64,000 nucleotides of DNA, taken from NCBI GenBank assembly GCA_022828595.1, contig JAKGHH010000003.1:106601583-106665582 (forward strand), read 5' to 3'. Positions 1 through 10,625 of this stretch are shown piece by piece. The notes beneath the pieces are model-generated. The model was given only the letters and a program-made list of their open reading frames with translations. It ran no database searches and was not told where the DNA came from. Both the position numbers and the translations under genes were made by a program. The first letter of the stretch is position 1; each line of letters opens with the position of its first letter. The stretch is from Nelumbo lutea (lineage: Eukaryota; Streptophyta; Magnoliopsida; Proteales; Nelumbonaceae).

Positions 1-904
1 AGGTAGAGAAATTCATACAACATTTGTAAAGGTTTCCTTACCTTTCCTTTCCTTTCCCAAAATTTTCCTTCAAACCAAACACATCTTAATATTACAAGAT
101 TCACAACCATTGATGACATGCTTGGGTTAATAGTAGAGAGACGTGGTAACAGTATGAACAAACATGTCGACAAGCTCTTTAGTTTCGGACAATCAAGTCT
201 CAAAGGAGTCAACAATTATGCTATTGGATTCCACTATTTTGAAAATTTGAAGAAATAGCCAGGGTAAAATAGATTTTTTGATGATTTTGTTAGATATAAT
301 TTTAAAAGAGGAGGTTTTAGTCCAATTTAAAAAGTGAAGGGAGGGGAGGGGTTCTCATTATTTAGGACAAACCTTTGGGGAGGTTTAAGAGAACATTAAA
401 TTCATATATATCAAAGAAACCTCTACCATTTCATATGAATATTGAACCTAATAAAAAGTATACCAGGATCTATTAGTTCAACCAAGAGGATTTCAATATT
501 ATATTTTAAAAACTATTTTTTTTGGGTGAAAAATATTTAGAAAGCTAATTGAATTATAAATTATTCAAATTAGATATAAGATTAGATGATTGCATTAGAT
601 CCCAAGTTCCCTTTGGTTGTCTATTAAAAAGGGGTGAGAAAGAGAAAACAATAAGGAAAAATAATTTTATTTGGAAATGATTTCCTTTCTTGCATTTGTT
701 GGCTATTGTTACCATCAACAAATGAAGGAAAAGAGAGCCAAGGGGTATTCAACAACATGTTGGTTTTGTTTAGGAAAATAAAACTACACATTTCACTTTA
801 TTATAAAAAAAGAAAACAAAAACAACTATTACATCATAAAAAACAATACAATTTTGGTAATGCATGAGTTGTTTTTGTTTTCAAAAACATAACCAACTAT
901 GTTA

Positions 905-1030
905 TTGAACACCCTATAAGTTTAGGTCCTCAATTGTTTTGGGCTTCTAATTTTAGATCATGAATTCAACTTTCCTACTTGTATCCCCTGCATGCGAGTG
1001 ATAGCATGTTTATGTTGAACACCCTATAAG
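905..1030. repeat. 16-bp direct repeat pair
   Basis: TTGAACACCCTATAAG occurs at 905-920 and again at 1015-1030. The 94 bases between have no coding content. This could be a local duplication or the target duplication of a small decayed insertion. Nothing else supports an element. Confidence 0.5.
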
Positions 1031-1559
1031 ATGTTAAAATTGTGCCATGAATCACATGAAGCCCATCATAGAGGAACGACTTGGGCGGGCCCAACCCAAC
1101 CCCTGGACCGATTTATCCCAATTTTGCACAATCCTAGCCTATATATATATGTATGTATATATACAAATTTTATTATGGATTGATTGGCCAAACCGAATAC
1201 ATCAAATTTCAACATGGACCAAGGGTTGAGGGCCAGGTTGAAGTGTTGAACATATCAAGCTTGACCTTAGTATATATGGGCACAATTGTTAGGATTGAGC
1301 CTTGGTTGACATTAAACACAACCCAGCCTTCCCAACTTGCACCCTTACCAAAACATAGAAAGCCTTGAGCCTTGTTTGGCAATATTTTGTGCTTTATACT
1401 TTCAACAACACCAAAATATAAAGCATGTAGTATACTTTTGGTTTCGTACTTTTACTTCAAAAACATGTTTTTAAAAGTAAAAGTAAATGATGTCATTTGG
1501 ATACAACAAAATGTTTTATATGCGTATATGTCATATGACATTATATATGGATGCCACGT

Positions 1560-1870
1560 CGCATTTGAATAGGGTAATTGACATATAGATGTTACGTGGC
1601 GGAATATATGAAGGCAATGTGGCAATATAGATAAATGCCATATGGCATATACATATCATTAATTATAATCAGATGTCATGTAGTGGCATATATATGTCAT
1701 GTGACATCATTTTTGGATGCCAAAGTGGCATAAGAATGTTGTATCAATGACATATTAATGCATGTTGGCATGGCACATGTCATTGAAGATATTAATGTGC
1801 GCATATATTTTTATATGACATTTATATATGATATACCATGTGGTGGGATGTATAAATATCATGGCATATG
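1560..1870. repeat. AT-rich imperfect palindromic repeat tract
   Basis: Variants of GCCACGTGGCATATATATG and ATGTCATGTGACAT recur several times with spacings of roughly 30-60 bases, giving many short inverted repeats. The tract lies about 700-1000 bases upstream of the MCTS1-like start codon. It looks like decayed minisatellite or MITE-derived sequence. No family can be assigned. Confidence 0.35.
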
Positions 1871-2102
1871 TAAGAATAAAATATGAAGGTAAAAAATCAC
1901 AAATTATCAAAAATTGAATTTGTACTTTTCATATTTTTATTTGATATATTTTAAAAATAAAAAACACCCCAAATAAATACGTTCTAATACTTTTTGTCAT
2001 TTCATACTACTCCCCCAAAAACATTCCGGATTTGATCCTGTTCTGTTCGGTGCCATGGATCACGTGAGGCGCATTGGCTTAGCCGTAGAATCTGCGGTTC
2101 CG

Positions 2103-2188
2103 TGGGCCATGGCCCATGGGCGACACTACACAAGACACAACTAGTTGATATGTAGGAAACAACCATCTTCCCCACTGGGCCCGGCCCA
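2103..2188 (+). promoter_or_regulatory. Cluster of site II (TCP-type) promoter motifs
   Basis: Four site II-type hexamers lie in 86 bases: TGGGCC at 2103-2108, GGCCCA at 2111-2116, TGGGCC at 2176-2181 and GGCCCA at 2183-2188, arranged as two inverted pairs. A CACGTG G-box lies just upstream (about 2061). Site II elements (TGGGCY) are known in plants upstream of ribosomal-protein and other translation or mitochondrial genes and are bound by TCP factors. They sit 350-440 bases before the ATG of a translation-factor gene, which fits. The transcription start itself was not located. Confidence 0.6.
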
Positions 2189-2541
2189 CCATCCGCAAAT
2201 CATACCACGATTTTGATTTGTGAAAGTATCATCCATGCTTTAAGATTTTCCCTATTAATTAATTAACATTAAATCATTAATTCACTTTCGTCGCTTAAGA
2301 ATCACGCGTCAAGAGTTACTCTGCTTTCGTTTTCTATTTTCAAATATTGAGCCTGAGCCTGAGGTGCTCGATCACTGACCTGTAACAAGGTTGCAATAAG
2401 CCTAGAATTCCACTGAAACCAGTTCAACGATCTCGAAGCGAACCCGCATGTGCGGAAACCATTACGACTCGTCAATTAATTAATTAATTATTACCGAGCG
2501 CGGGAATCGACAACTCTTCGTTTCTATCTGCATTGGCAAAT

Positions 2542-2552
2542 ATGTTCAAGAA
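2542..2552 (+). CDS. MCTS1: MCTS1 coding exon 1 (11 bases)
   Basis: ATG TTC AAG AA followed by the donor GTGAGT at 2553. It codes M-F-K and two bases of K4, matching the conserved MFKK start of the family, which decides the start codon. The leader upstream (about 2300-2541) is presumed 5' UTR. Its 5' end, and whether it holds a leader intron, cannot be seen. With so little coding sequence, ORF-based gene callers would miss this exon. Confidence 0.88.
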
Positions 2553-3348
2553 GTGAGTGCTCTTCGAAGTTCGAACCCCCTTACTGTGTCTCTCTATAGC
2601 TTGTTGTTAATTAGTGTTGAAAATAAATATTCATTTATTGGCCCCTCATTTTCTTTATAGATTTGCTTAGTTTTAGGTTTACAGATCTATGTTTTATGAT
2701 AAACTTGTTGGTATATGAGTGACTGAATTGTATCTAGATCAACGAATTTGGGTTTCAAAGGGATATACTTTCATTTTTTTTTTCCGCATTATGTTTTGTA
2801 AATATTTTTACACCGTACATTCTTTTTCCGACTACCAATTACCAAACGAGTGGGTATGTTTTGCATGCTTGGAGTAAGTTGCATATCTTATTTATTCCTA
2901 TTCAGGGTCTATATGAGCATGCCTTATAGCATAACATGTTGGCTGTAGCATTTTTAAAGTACGAACTATTTGGAGGAAAAAGAGGGAAGTAAAAGCTGGA
3001 TACATAGTTTTATGGGCTGATTTTGTAAAACTTCAAGAAGCAAATGATAGCAGTTTGGTACTGAAGCAGGCATTGCCCTTTCTCCTTAGAGGCAACTGGA
3101 GTATAACAAGGATCCTGTAGTTCAAGAAGTTGGGACCTCCAAAATTCAACCCATACGGGAAAAAAATAATTCAACCCCTACAAACTTGATAGAGAAAGAA
3201 TTCTTGAACTAAAGTCTCAATTTGGGAACAGGCAAATACAAATAAGAACAGTGCAAATATAAGTTTTACAAATACTGTATGTATACAAGGTTTTGCACTG
3301 AACATATTGTATATGCACTCTTCCCAAACTTAGCCGAAGGAGAGATGG
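2553..3348 (+). other. Start of intron 1, no element recognised
   Basis: AT-rich unique-looking intron sequence after the GTGAGT donor. No ORF, repeat or RNA gene is recognised before the MITE at 3349. The donor matches the plant consensus well. Confidence 0.6.
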
Positions 3349-3580
3349 GTCTGGACCAAGGTTCAAAATATCGATACGCCTGATACGCCAATAGGGGCGT
3401 ATTGGGTGAATTGATACACATTTTGGATCTATTTTTTTTATATATTTTTTCGCAATCAGTTCAGGGTGGGCTGGTTTAGGTCTCCTCTACCCCCTGAACC
3501 GGTCGGACCTCCGATACACCCACTGTAGGGGCGTATCGGAGGGGTCCCGGAACGATACGACTTTGAACCTTAGTCTGGAC
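3349..3580. mobile_element. hAT-type MITE with 8-bp target duplications
   Basis: The element body runs from 3357 to 3572 (216 bases). The left end reads CAAGGTTCAAAATATCGATA, and the reverse complement of the right end begins TAAGGTTCAAAGTCGTATCG, giving imperfect terminal inverted repeats. The octamer GTCTGGAC flanks it directly at 3349-3356 and 3573-3580. An 8-bp target duplication is diagnostic of the hAT superfamily. There is no transposase ORF, so it is non-autonomous. Confidence 0.8.
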
Positions 3581-3689
3581 TCTGGAAGAATATGATCTTT
3601 GGAAATCAATAGGGCAGAGGAGAATGGTAGCATAAGTAGGGAGGAAAGAAAATAAGATTTGGCCAAAAGGGAGTTCGACAAACTAGCTT

Positions 3690-5443
3690 ATTAAGAAGAG
3701 ATCAAATGGAGGCAGAGGTCAAGGTGTTTGTGGTTGAAGGACAGAGACAACAACACAAATCCTTCCATATAATGGCAAGTGCTAGAAGAAGGGAGAACAC
3801 AATAAAAAAGATTGAGGTCCAAGGGGTAGAAATTGAGGAGGAAGGGCAGATTAAAAGACATTGCAAAGTTCTATGAGAATCTTTATTCTTTATAAGGAAG
3901 ATTGGAGGATTAGACCTGTTTTAGATGGCCTGTAGTTCGAATCCCTTTTGGCTGATCAAGCTAGAGACCTGGAGAAATCCTTTTCTGAGGAAGAAGTGTG
4001 GGAAGTGATCTAAGGTTTAGAGGGGGATAAGGCCCTGATGCTGATCGATTCACACTCTTATTCTATAAGAAATGTTGGGGAGTCGTGAAACAAGATGTAA
4101 TGAATGACTTAAGGGAGCTTCATGAAAGGGGTGCTCTTGAAAGAAGTTTACACAATTACACCACACATTTATCACTTTAATTCCAAAAAAGAAAGGGGTA
4201 GTGGAGTTGAGTGGTTTTAGCCCATCAGTCTAGTGAGCAGCTTGTACAAGATACTAGCAAATCTTTTGGAAAGTAGAATGCAAAAGTAGTATCAAGTCTG
4301 ATTGCTGAATCTCAAGTTGCGTTCGTTGGAGGAAGATTGATTGTGGATGGAGTGCTCATTGCAAATGAAACAATACACTCAAGGAGAAGAAGTGGTTGTG
4401 CAGGTCAGCTGTGTAAATGGATATGGAGAAAGCCTATGACCATGTAAATTGGAAGTTCTTGGACTACATGTTAAAGAGGATGAATTTCGGCAAGAAATGG
4501 AGAAATTGGATAAAAGTGTGCTCATCTTCCTCATCATTCTTAGTGCTTGTAAATGGGAGTTCTTTTGGGTTGTTTTGGAGTTCTAGGGGTCTAAGACAAG
4601 GGATCCCCTTTCCCCACTTCTATTCATTTCTGTGACAAAAGCCCTCTCTAGGCTTGTAGAGGGAGCCCAACTGGGAGGGCTAGTGGAAGGTTTCCAAGTA
4701 GAAAATGGGGATGTGGAGATTGCTCTATTGCAATTTGCAGATGACACTCTTTTTTTTGTGATGCTTCTTGGGAGCAAATTTAGAATGTGAAGGCAATTTT
4801 AAGATGGTTCAAGGTGGTCACTGGTTTGCATATTAATATTCTAAAGAGTGAAATACTGGCTTCCAGGGAAGTTATAAACTTGGAAGCGTGGACTGATGAT
4901 TGGGGTTGCAAAGTTGGTAAGCTCCCAACAAAATACTTGGGTATGCCTTTGGGTGAAAATTGTAAATTCAATACCATTTGGAAGTCCATCATTGAAAAGG
5001 TGGCTAGAAAATTGGCTTCTTGGAAGATCAAATACTTATCAAAAGGGGGCAAAGTCACTCTAATTAGAAGTGTTTTGTCTTCCCTTCCCATTTATTACTT
5101 TCCCAGTTCTGGCAAGTAGGGCTGCTGTGTTAGAAAGAATGATGAGAGACTTCTTATGGAGGGGGTGGAAGGAGGAGTCAAAATAAAGTTTGTTGTTAGA
5201 GGGAAAATGGGGGTTTAGGGATCAGATCAGTAAAAGAGGTCAACATTGCCTGGTTAGGGAAGTGGTTGTGGAGATTCAATGACCAACCAGACAGTCTATG
5301 GAGAAGGTTATTGTATCCAAGTATGGTTCCAGTAGCAGGGAGTGGGAGGCAGAAGAAGTAAGGTCCTCTTATGGGTGTTCAATTGGAAGGCAATTAAGAA
5401 AATTCATCCACAGTTTTTGAAGGGTATAAAGTATGAAGCAGAC
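3690..5443 (+). mobile_element. Decayed L1-type LINE fragment (L0), ORF2 reverse transcriptase region
   Basis: Translation in shifting frames gives plant L1 ORF2 reverse-transcriptase blocks in order: a [18 protein letters not shown] motif near 4420, GLRQG near 4590, a FADDT-like LQFADDTLFF near 4735, then KYLGMPLGEN and the post-RT thumb segment (4787-5119). Many stops and frameshifts show it is dead. It ends abruptly at 5443 where a copia LTR begins, so the LTR element inserted into it or recombined there. The zinc-binding tail at 9116-9678 may be the lost 3' end of this same copy (inference). Confidence 0.85.
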
Positions 5444-5738
5444 TGTTAGCGTAGGAGTATTTCTGTCTTTATACCTTGATTGATGTTGCTGATCTGTAAT
5501 GTTGTGTTGAAACATGTGCTCTTAACTTAAGTAGGGGCACATAGGTCTTTTCAGTTATGTTTTAATAATAATATAAATACTTACTGGCTGACTGGGAGAA
5601 GTTATGTTGACTCTTTCAGTTCGAACCAGAATTCTCTCTTCTCTCTTTCTCTCTTTCTCTCTTTCTCTATCACTCTTTCTTCTTCTACATAACTGAACTC
5701 AGTCAGGCCGAACTCTAAGGCAGACCTGAATTCTAACA
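5444..5738 (+). repeat. Copia element F, 5' LTR
   Basis: The 295-base LTR starts TGTTAGCG and ends TCTAACA, so its ends form the short inverted repeat TGTTAG/CTAACA typical of LTRs. It has a CT-rich microsatellite-like stretch (about 5635-5675) and abuts the primer-binding site directly. No second copy of this LTR occurs in the window, so the element has lost its 3' end. Confidence 0.85.
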
Positions 5739-5750
5739 TGGTATCAGAGC
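5739..5750 (+). other. Primer-binding site of copia F
   Basis: TGGTATCAGAGC directly follows the LTR terminus. This is the standard complement to the 3' end of initiator methionine tRNA used by plant Ty1/copia elements. Confidence 0.9.
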
Positions 5751-8090
5751 TAGGTTAAATCTGCCTAGATTTCTGCTTGCCTAGGGTTCATTCTTTGCGC
5801 ACCCTATCTAGGGTTTTCCTCTTTTTTTTGTGTTCGATTGGAGATAAGGGAAATGGCTGAAAAGGAGTGATCGCCCTCTTCCCTTGGGGGTCTCTATGCC
5901 TCAAGTCAGGTCGTATGTGGTCGGTTGCTGTGATTTCTGAGATCGCCCTCTCCTAGTAGAGGAAGAATAGAGGGCCGAACTGTGTGTGGCTGTTGTGTGT
6001 GAAGCGGCTGTTGTGTGTGGACTGCTCTCCTGCTCGCATGGGTGTTACTTCAGCGATAAGGTAAGAGATTTCAGTGCATGATATCTGTTATGGATTAAAT
6101 AGGAGGTGTTTCAGACCATTTGCTAGAGTTTCGACCAGTAAATGCTAGGGTTTATGCTGGTTTCTTTGTGCATTTTGAAGGAAGAGATATGATCATATAG
6201 TGGTGAGATTTCAGGTAGTTGTATGAGTAGGGTTTGTGGTGTGAGCACTTTTTTTTCAGCAACAACAAGTGCTGAAATCAGTGTGACAGGTGTGATTTAG
6301 GGTTTGTGGTGTAAAGAGCACACATTCCAGCAACAATTAGTGCTGCAATCAGTGTGACAGGTGTGACCTAGTGGTGTGTAGTGTGCAGATCTCAGTGATA
6401 ATAAAATTCAGCAAGTGTGCAGAATTGGTGATAACATAATGGGAGATAGTAATGATTACAAACCTAGTGTGATGGTGCCTACAGACTACCTGAATGTTCA
6501 GATGACCTCCATTAAGTTAAATGGAGAGAATTATGTGCCTTGGGCTAAATCCGTTGAAGTCTTTCTAAAGGCAAAGAAGAAGGTAAAACACATCAGAGAG
6601 GAGAAACCCTCCTCTGACTCTCACGAGTATGAAGACTGGGAGCAAGAGGACGCTCAGATCATCACATGGTTGTGGAACAGTATGGAACCCAGGATTAGTG
6701 TGAACTTCATGTTCCTTGATACTGCCAAAGATGTGTGGGACCATGCGAAGAAATTGTATTCGGGACAGGACAATACAACCAGAGTTTATCAGCTTTATCA
6801 AGAGTACTTTAATCTGCAACAGGGCAATTAGAGTCTTGAGGAGTACTATGCCAACATGAGGAACATACGTAATGAGTTGAATGTCTATCATCCTCTCACT
6901 TCTGATGTCAAGATTCAGCAACAACAGAGAGAGCAGCTTGATGTGACTAGATTTTTGGTGGGACTAAAGTCTGAATATGAACCAGTACAGGCTCAGATAT
7001 TAAGGGGATAAGCTCTTCCGTCCCTAGAAGAGGTATTTGCTCGACTTTGAAGGATTTCTATCGGATCTACTGAGAACTCTAATATCTCATATAGATCTGC
7101 CTTTGCTGCATCGGGAGGCCGTGGTGGTAGAGGTGGAGCTCGGGGAGCTCAGTCTGGCCGTGGTGGTGGTAGTGGTTCTGCATATGGCCGAAGTGGCAAT
7201 GGTGGGTCTACTTATAATCGTGGTGGTGGTCGTACTAGAAGCAAAGATTCAGGGGGAGCCCGTGGTAGAGGACGTAGCTCAGGCCCGAGGAAGTGCACTC
7301 ATTGTGGTATGGATGGACATACCATCAACTATTGTTATGATTTACATGCCGCGACCGGTGACTCAAGTTCCAGCTTTAGACAGGAGAATCATTCATCTGA
7401 CTAGTTGCCTCCTACATCCACAGATGGTCCCATGAAGGAGATGGTAAGTGTTTCCCGTGATGAATATGAGAGGTTTATCCAATCACAGCAGAACACGACG
7501 ACTTTTGCTCACTCAGGTATGACTTGTCTGGCATCTACACCCAATCCCTGGATCATTGACTCTGGAGCCTCCGATCACATGACTGGAACTCCAGGTGTGT
7601 TTTCCTCCTTATCTCATTGCTCAACATCACAATCTGTCACCCTTGCTAATGGTTCCACATCCTCAATTTGTGGTGTTTGTATTGTTGACCTAGATTGTAT
7701 CCCTCTCATCAGTTCTGTGTGTTCCTAAATTGCCTTTTAACCTTATGTCTGTTAGTTAGCTGACCAAATCACTTAACTGCTCCATTACCTTTTATCCTTC
7801 TATGTGTGTCTTTCAGGATCTCAAGACGGGGATGAAGATTGGTGGAGGGCACGAAGCAGGTGGACTGTATTATCTTGACGGTGGTGGTGGTAGAACTTCA
7901 ACAGCTTTCCAGTCATTTCTTTCTCCTCTCCAGTGGCACTGCCAATTTGGTCATCCGTCGCTCAAAGTCTTGAAGTCCTTGGTTCCGTCCTTGCGTCAGC
8001 TTTCTGTTTTGGATTGTGAGTCATGTCAGTTTGGGAAACACCATCGTGTTCCCTTTAGTTTTAGGGTTGATAACCGTGGGAAACACCATG
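5751..8090 (+). mobile_element. Copia element F, internal region (leader, gag, protease, pre-integrase)
   Basis: After an untranslated leader of about 690 bases, a gag frame opens at 6436 (also open upstream from 6415) with the UBN2-type core motif KLNGENYVPWAKSVEVFL, and is stopped at 6829. Gag continues past stops and a frameshift through a Gly/Arg-rich RGG-like stretch (about 7110-7280) to a CCHC zinc knuckle CTHCGMDGHTINYC (about 7298-7339). The aspartic protease site WIIDSGASDHMTG lies at about 7550. A GAG-pre-integrase block with HCQFGHPSLKVLKSL and CESCQFGKHHRVPF ends near 8090, where the sequence switches to a LINE. Integrase, RT and RNase H are missing. The element is dead. Confidence 0.85.
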
Positions 8091-8401
8091 GTGCAATCAA
8101 CACATATGATCTGATGCAGAGGAAGAGGCCTGGCTGGTGCCTTTCACCTAATTGGTGCTGTTTGTGTGAGACGAATGGTGAGACTGCTTATCATATCCTT
8201 GTCTCCTGTCCTATTGCTAACAGTATTTGGGATTGGCTCTTCTATCTTTTTGGGTGCAGGTGGGATACTCCGATGAACTTGGAAAGGCTGTTTGATTCTT
8301 CTACATTCAGATGGCCAAAAAGAAGAGGGAGAGCACTATGGAAATGCACAAGGGCAGCAGTAATTTGGGTGCTGTGGGAGGAAAAAATTGAGAATTTTTG
8401 A
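7802..8401 (+). pseudogene. Chimeric open frame: copia pre-integrase fused to LINE zinc-binding tail (199 aa)
   Basis: One uninterrupted frame crosses the junction of two element types. Residues 1 to about 95 are copia GAG-pre-integrase sequence (HCQFGHPS, CESCQFGKHH). From about residue 97 it reads as the zf-RVT domain of a plant LINE (SPNWCCLCETNGETAYHILV, then FGCRW and WPKRRGRALWKC). The frame is presumably kept by chance, with no sign of a host function. Confidence 0.7.
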
Positions 8402-9113
8402 AGAGAAGAAAAGATGCAAGGAAGAATTAGTAGAAGGGATTTTGATATAGGTAACACCATGGGTAAAATCTATGAAGTTATTTTCAGACTTTACAGTGGA
8501 TGATATAGTCAGAAACTGGAGAGAAGTTGCTTCCTCTTCAGCTGTTAAGAAGAAGGTCTTAAAGGAATGGGAACCCCCCAAATCAGGTTTCCAATAGCTA
8601 AACTTTGATGGAAGCAGCTTTGGCAACCTGGGAAGATCTGGAATCGGAGGATTATATAGGAATGACAAGGGGATTGTAGTGGGGCTGTTCTCAGGCCCTA
8701 TTGGTATGGGTGATTCCACTACAGCTGAACTAAAGGCAGTGGTCTTTGGGATTCAAAGAGCTAAGGAGTTGGGGGTGAGAAAGCTTGTTGTGTAAGGCGA
8801 CTCCAAAGTAGTGATAAGTTGGCTAAGAAAACTGAAAAGGCACCCTGGCTCTTTAGAAACGATATCAAGAAGGTTAAAAGCCTCTCCAAGGACATGCAGT
8901 TATTATTTCAATGGACTCCAAGAGTGGCAAATGGATTTGCAGACCAGCTAGCAAAACAAGGGGCAAACAGGGATCATTAATTTTGGGCTCAGTTGTAAGG
9001 ATGAAAAACCAAAAGTGATAGGTGGCATCTTAAGTTTTAGTGGGGTAGCCGAGGCTACTCATAATCTGTATTCTTTTCTCATTTTAATGGAACTCTCTTT
9101 TATTGATCCAAAA
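8091..9113 (+). mobile_element. 5'-truncated LINE 3' end (L8): zf-RVT and RNase H
   Basis: It begins in the zf-RVT zinc-binding domain and continues through an RNase H domain (LNFDGSSFGN near 8600, TAELKAVVFGIQRAKELG near 8722, GDSKVVISWL near 8798) into a 3' UTR that ends in a short A-run at about 9105-9113. Several stops are present in the RNase H part. The 5' truncation plus A-tail is what target-primed reverse transcription leaves. No matching target duplication was found, so later deletion is likely. Confidence 0.8.
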
Positions 9114-9115
9114 AA

Positions 9116-9678
9116 AAGTTAGAAGAGGTATAGAGGTGGTGGATATGGCTTGCACACTATGCAATGTAAGTGTGGAATCTTCTAGCCATTTGTTACTACA
9201 TTGTGATTTTACCTACTGGTTTGGATAAGACTGTTGGATTTATTTGGCGTTAAAATGTGTTTCCCGGCTGATGTGAAGGGATTCATAGGGGCTTGGTTCA
9301 TAAGAGGCTTAAGCAGGGCTGGAAAATTAGCTTGGAGCATGCTCCCTTCAGCAGTTTTCTGGGCAGTGTGGTGCAAAAGAAATAATAGAATTTTTGAAGA
9401 GAGACAAAGTACAAAAGAAGAGGTGTATAGAAGGATTTTGGGAATGGTACATTCCTGGTTGGCAAATCACTCGTTGTTCAAAAACGGACATTCATGTTCT
9501 GTTTTTTGATCAAGATTTCCTCTTTGTAAGGAGCTTATAGTCTTTTTGGTTTGGGGCTGGTTGTACTGGGTATACTGGTTCTTTCCTCTTGTACAGATTC
9601 TCTTTGTACAGGGGCTTCCATGGTTGTATGGTTTTAAGATTATTAATGAAATTACTTTACCTTACAGTTTCAAAAAAA
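9116..9678 (+). mobile_element. LINE 3' fragment (L9): zf-RVT tail and poly(A)
   Basis: The sequence opens with a zf-RVT segment (CTLCNVSVESSSHLLLHC, about 9149-9210), continues in an open stretch at 9234-9509 with AVFWAVWCKRNNRIFEE typical of the LINE ORF2 C-terminus, then a 3' UTR and an A-run at about 9670-9678. It lacks the RNase H domain found in L8, so it belongs to a different LINE subfamily. It may be the 3' end of L0. Confidence 0.75.
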
Positions 9679-9759
9679 GTGGTATATTGTTGGTTTGGGT
9701 GTCAATTTTCCCCCCGACAGATGGTTGTCATAGAAATTTGTTTGAGAAGAAGGATTTTA

Positions 9760-10625
9760 TGGAAATTGCTACATTTGTGGTATGTTGACTACTTGGGAGG
9801 AATGAAATGGACAAACTCTGGTGGACTTTTGAGGGTCTCTAATCTGAGAGGACCAAGGTGATGGTCAGAGTCAGTGAGATATATCTTTTATGGTCGGTCT
9901 GCTGTTTTGAAAAATTTCAACAATGTTACATTGCATGGCTATCTATGGGGTTCATCACTTCATCTTAGCTTTGACTGTAGAAGTTGCTATATTTGCAGTG
10001 TGTTGACTATTTGGAAGGAATGTGACAGGCGAACTCTGCTGGACTTTTGAGGGTCTCCAACTTTAAAGGACCAAGGTGGTAAATAAGGTCCATGAGATAT
10101 ATATCCTCTATAGTTAGTCCACTGTTTTGAAATGGGGTGAATCACCCAGATCTTGAATCAACTAGTAGATCATCAACTCAGGGGCCCAATTCATTCTCCA
10201 GATGAGTTGGGAGCTGGGGCAGCTCGCGCGCAACCCAGCAAACGGTGCAAACTAAAGCTCGAAAGCCGGAGTGCGCAGGAGCGCCCTGTAGTTTTCTTCG
10301 CTGCTCTCAGCCAGCAAGCAATGGCTTGAGCACCTTTGTATGGGGTTAGGATGACTTAATCTATAGACCGTGGTCTGCCTCAGCTTTGGCTGTAGAAGTT
10401 GTTACATTTGCAGCATGTTGACTACTTTGAAGGAATGGAATGGACAAATTCTGATGGACTTTTGAGGGTCTCCAACTTGAAAGATCAATGTGGTGGACAG
10501 AGCTAGTGACATATATCCTTTATAGTTGGTCCACTGTTTTGAAAGATTTCAACAATGTTATATTTTATGGCTTAATATGGGGTTGGAATGAACGAATCTA
10601 TAGACAATGGTCTGTTTCAGCTTTG
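9760..10625 (+). repeat. Three imperfect ~200-240-base direct repeats
   Basis: Three copies of a non-coding unit start at about 9763, 9981 and 10391. Each reads approximately GAAGTTGCTACATTTGCAG, then TGTTGACTACTTGGAAGGAA, then GGACTTTTGAGGGTCTCCAA, then GATATATATCCTTTATAGTT, then CCACTGTTTTGAAAGATTTC. Copy 2 is interrupted from about 10130 to 10320 by GC-richer unrelated sequence and resumes near 10321. The units have no coding content. They may be a satellite-like intronic expansion or a relic of an unknown element. Confidence 0.75.

Larger units (their letters stand above)
1..2040. other. Upstream intergenic DNA, no gene recognised
   Basis: AT-rich sequence with short ORFs that look like chance. 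It contains a (CCTTT)n-like stretch near 38-58, a 16-bp direct repeat (905-920 and 1015-1030), and from about 1560 to 1870 a run of imperfect, partly palindromic motifs built around GTGGCATATA and ATGTCATGTGACAT. No protein domain, tRNA or rRNA is visible. It may be the 3' or intergenic flank of a neighbouring locus outside the window. Confidence 0.5.

Noticed and set aside
905..1030. 16-bp direct repeats as target duplications of a LINE or SINE
   Set aside because: The 94 bases between have no A-tail, promoter boxes or inverted ends.
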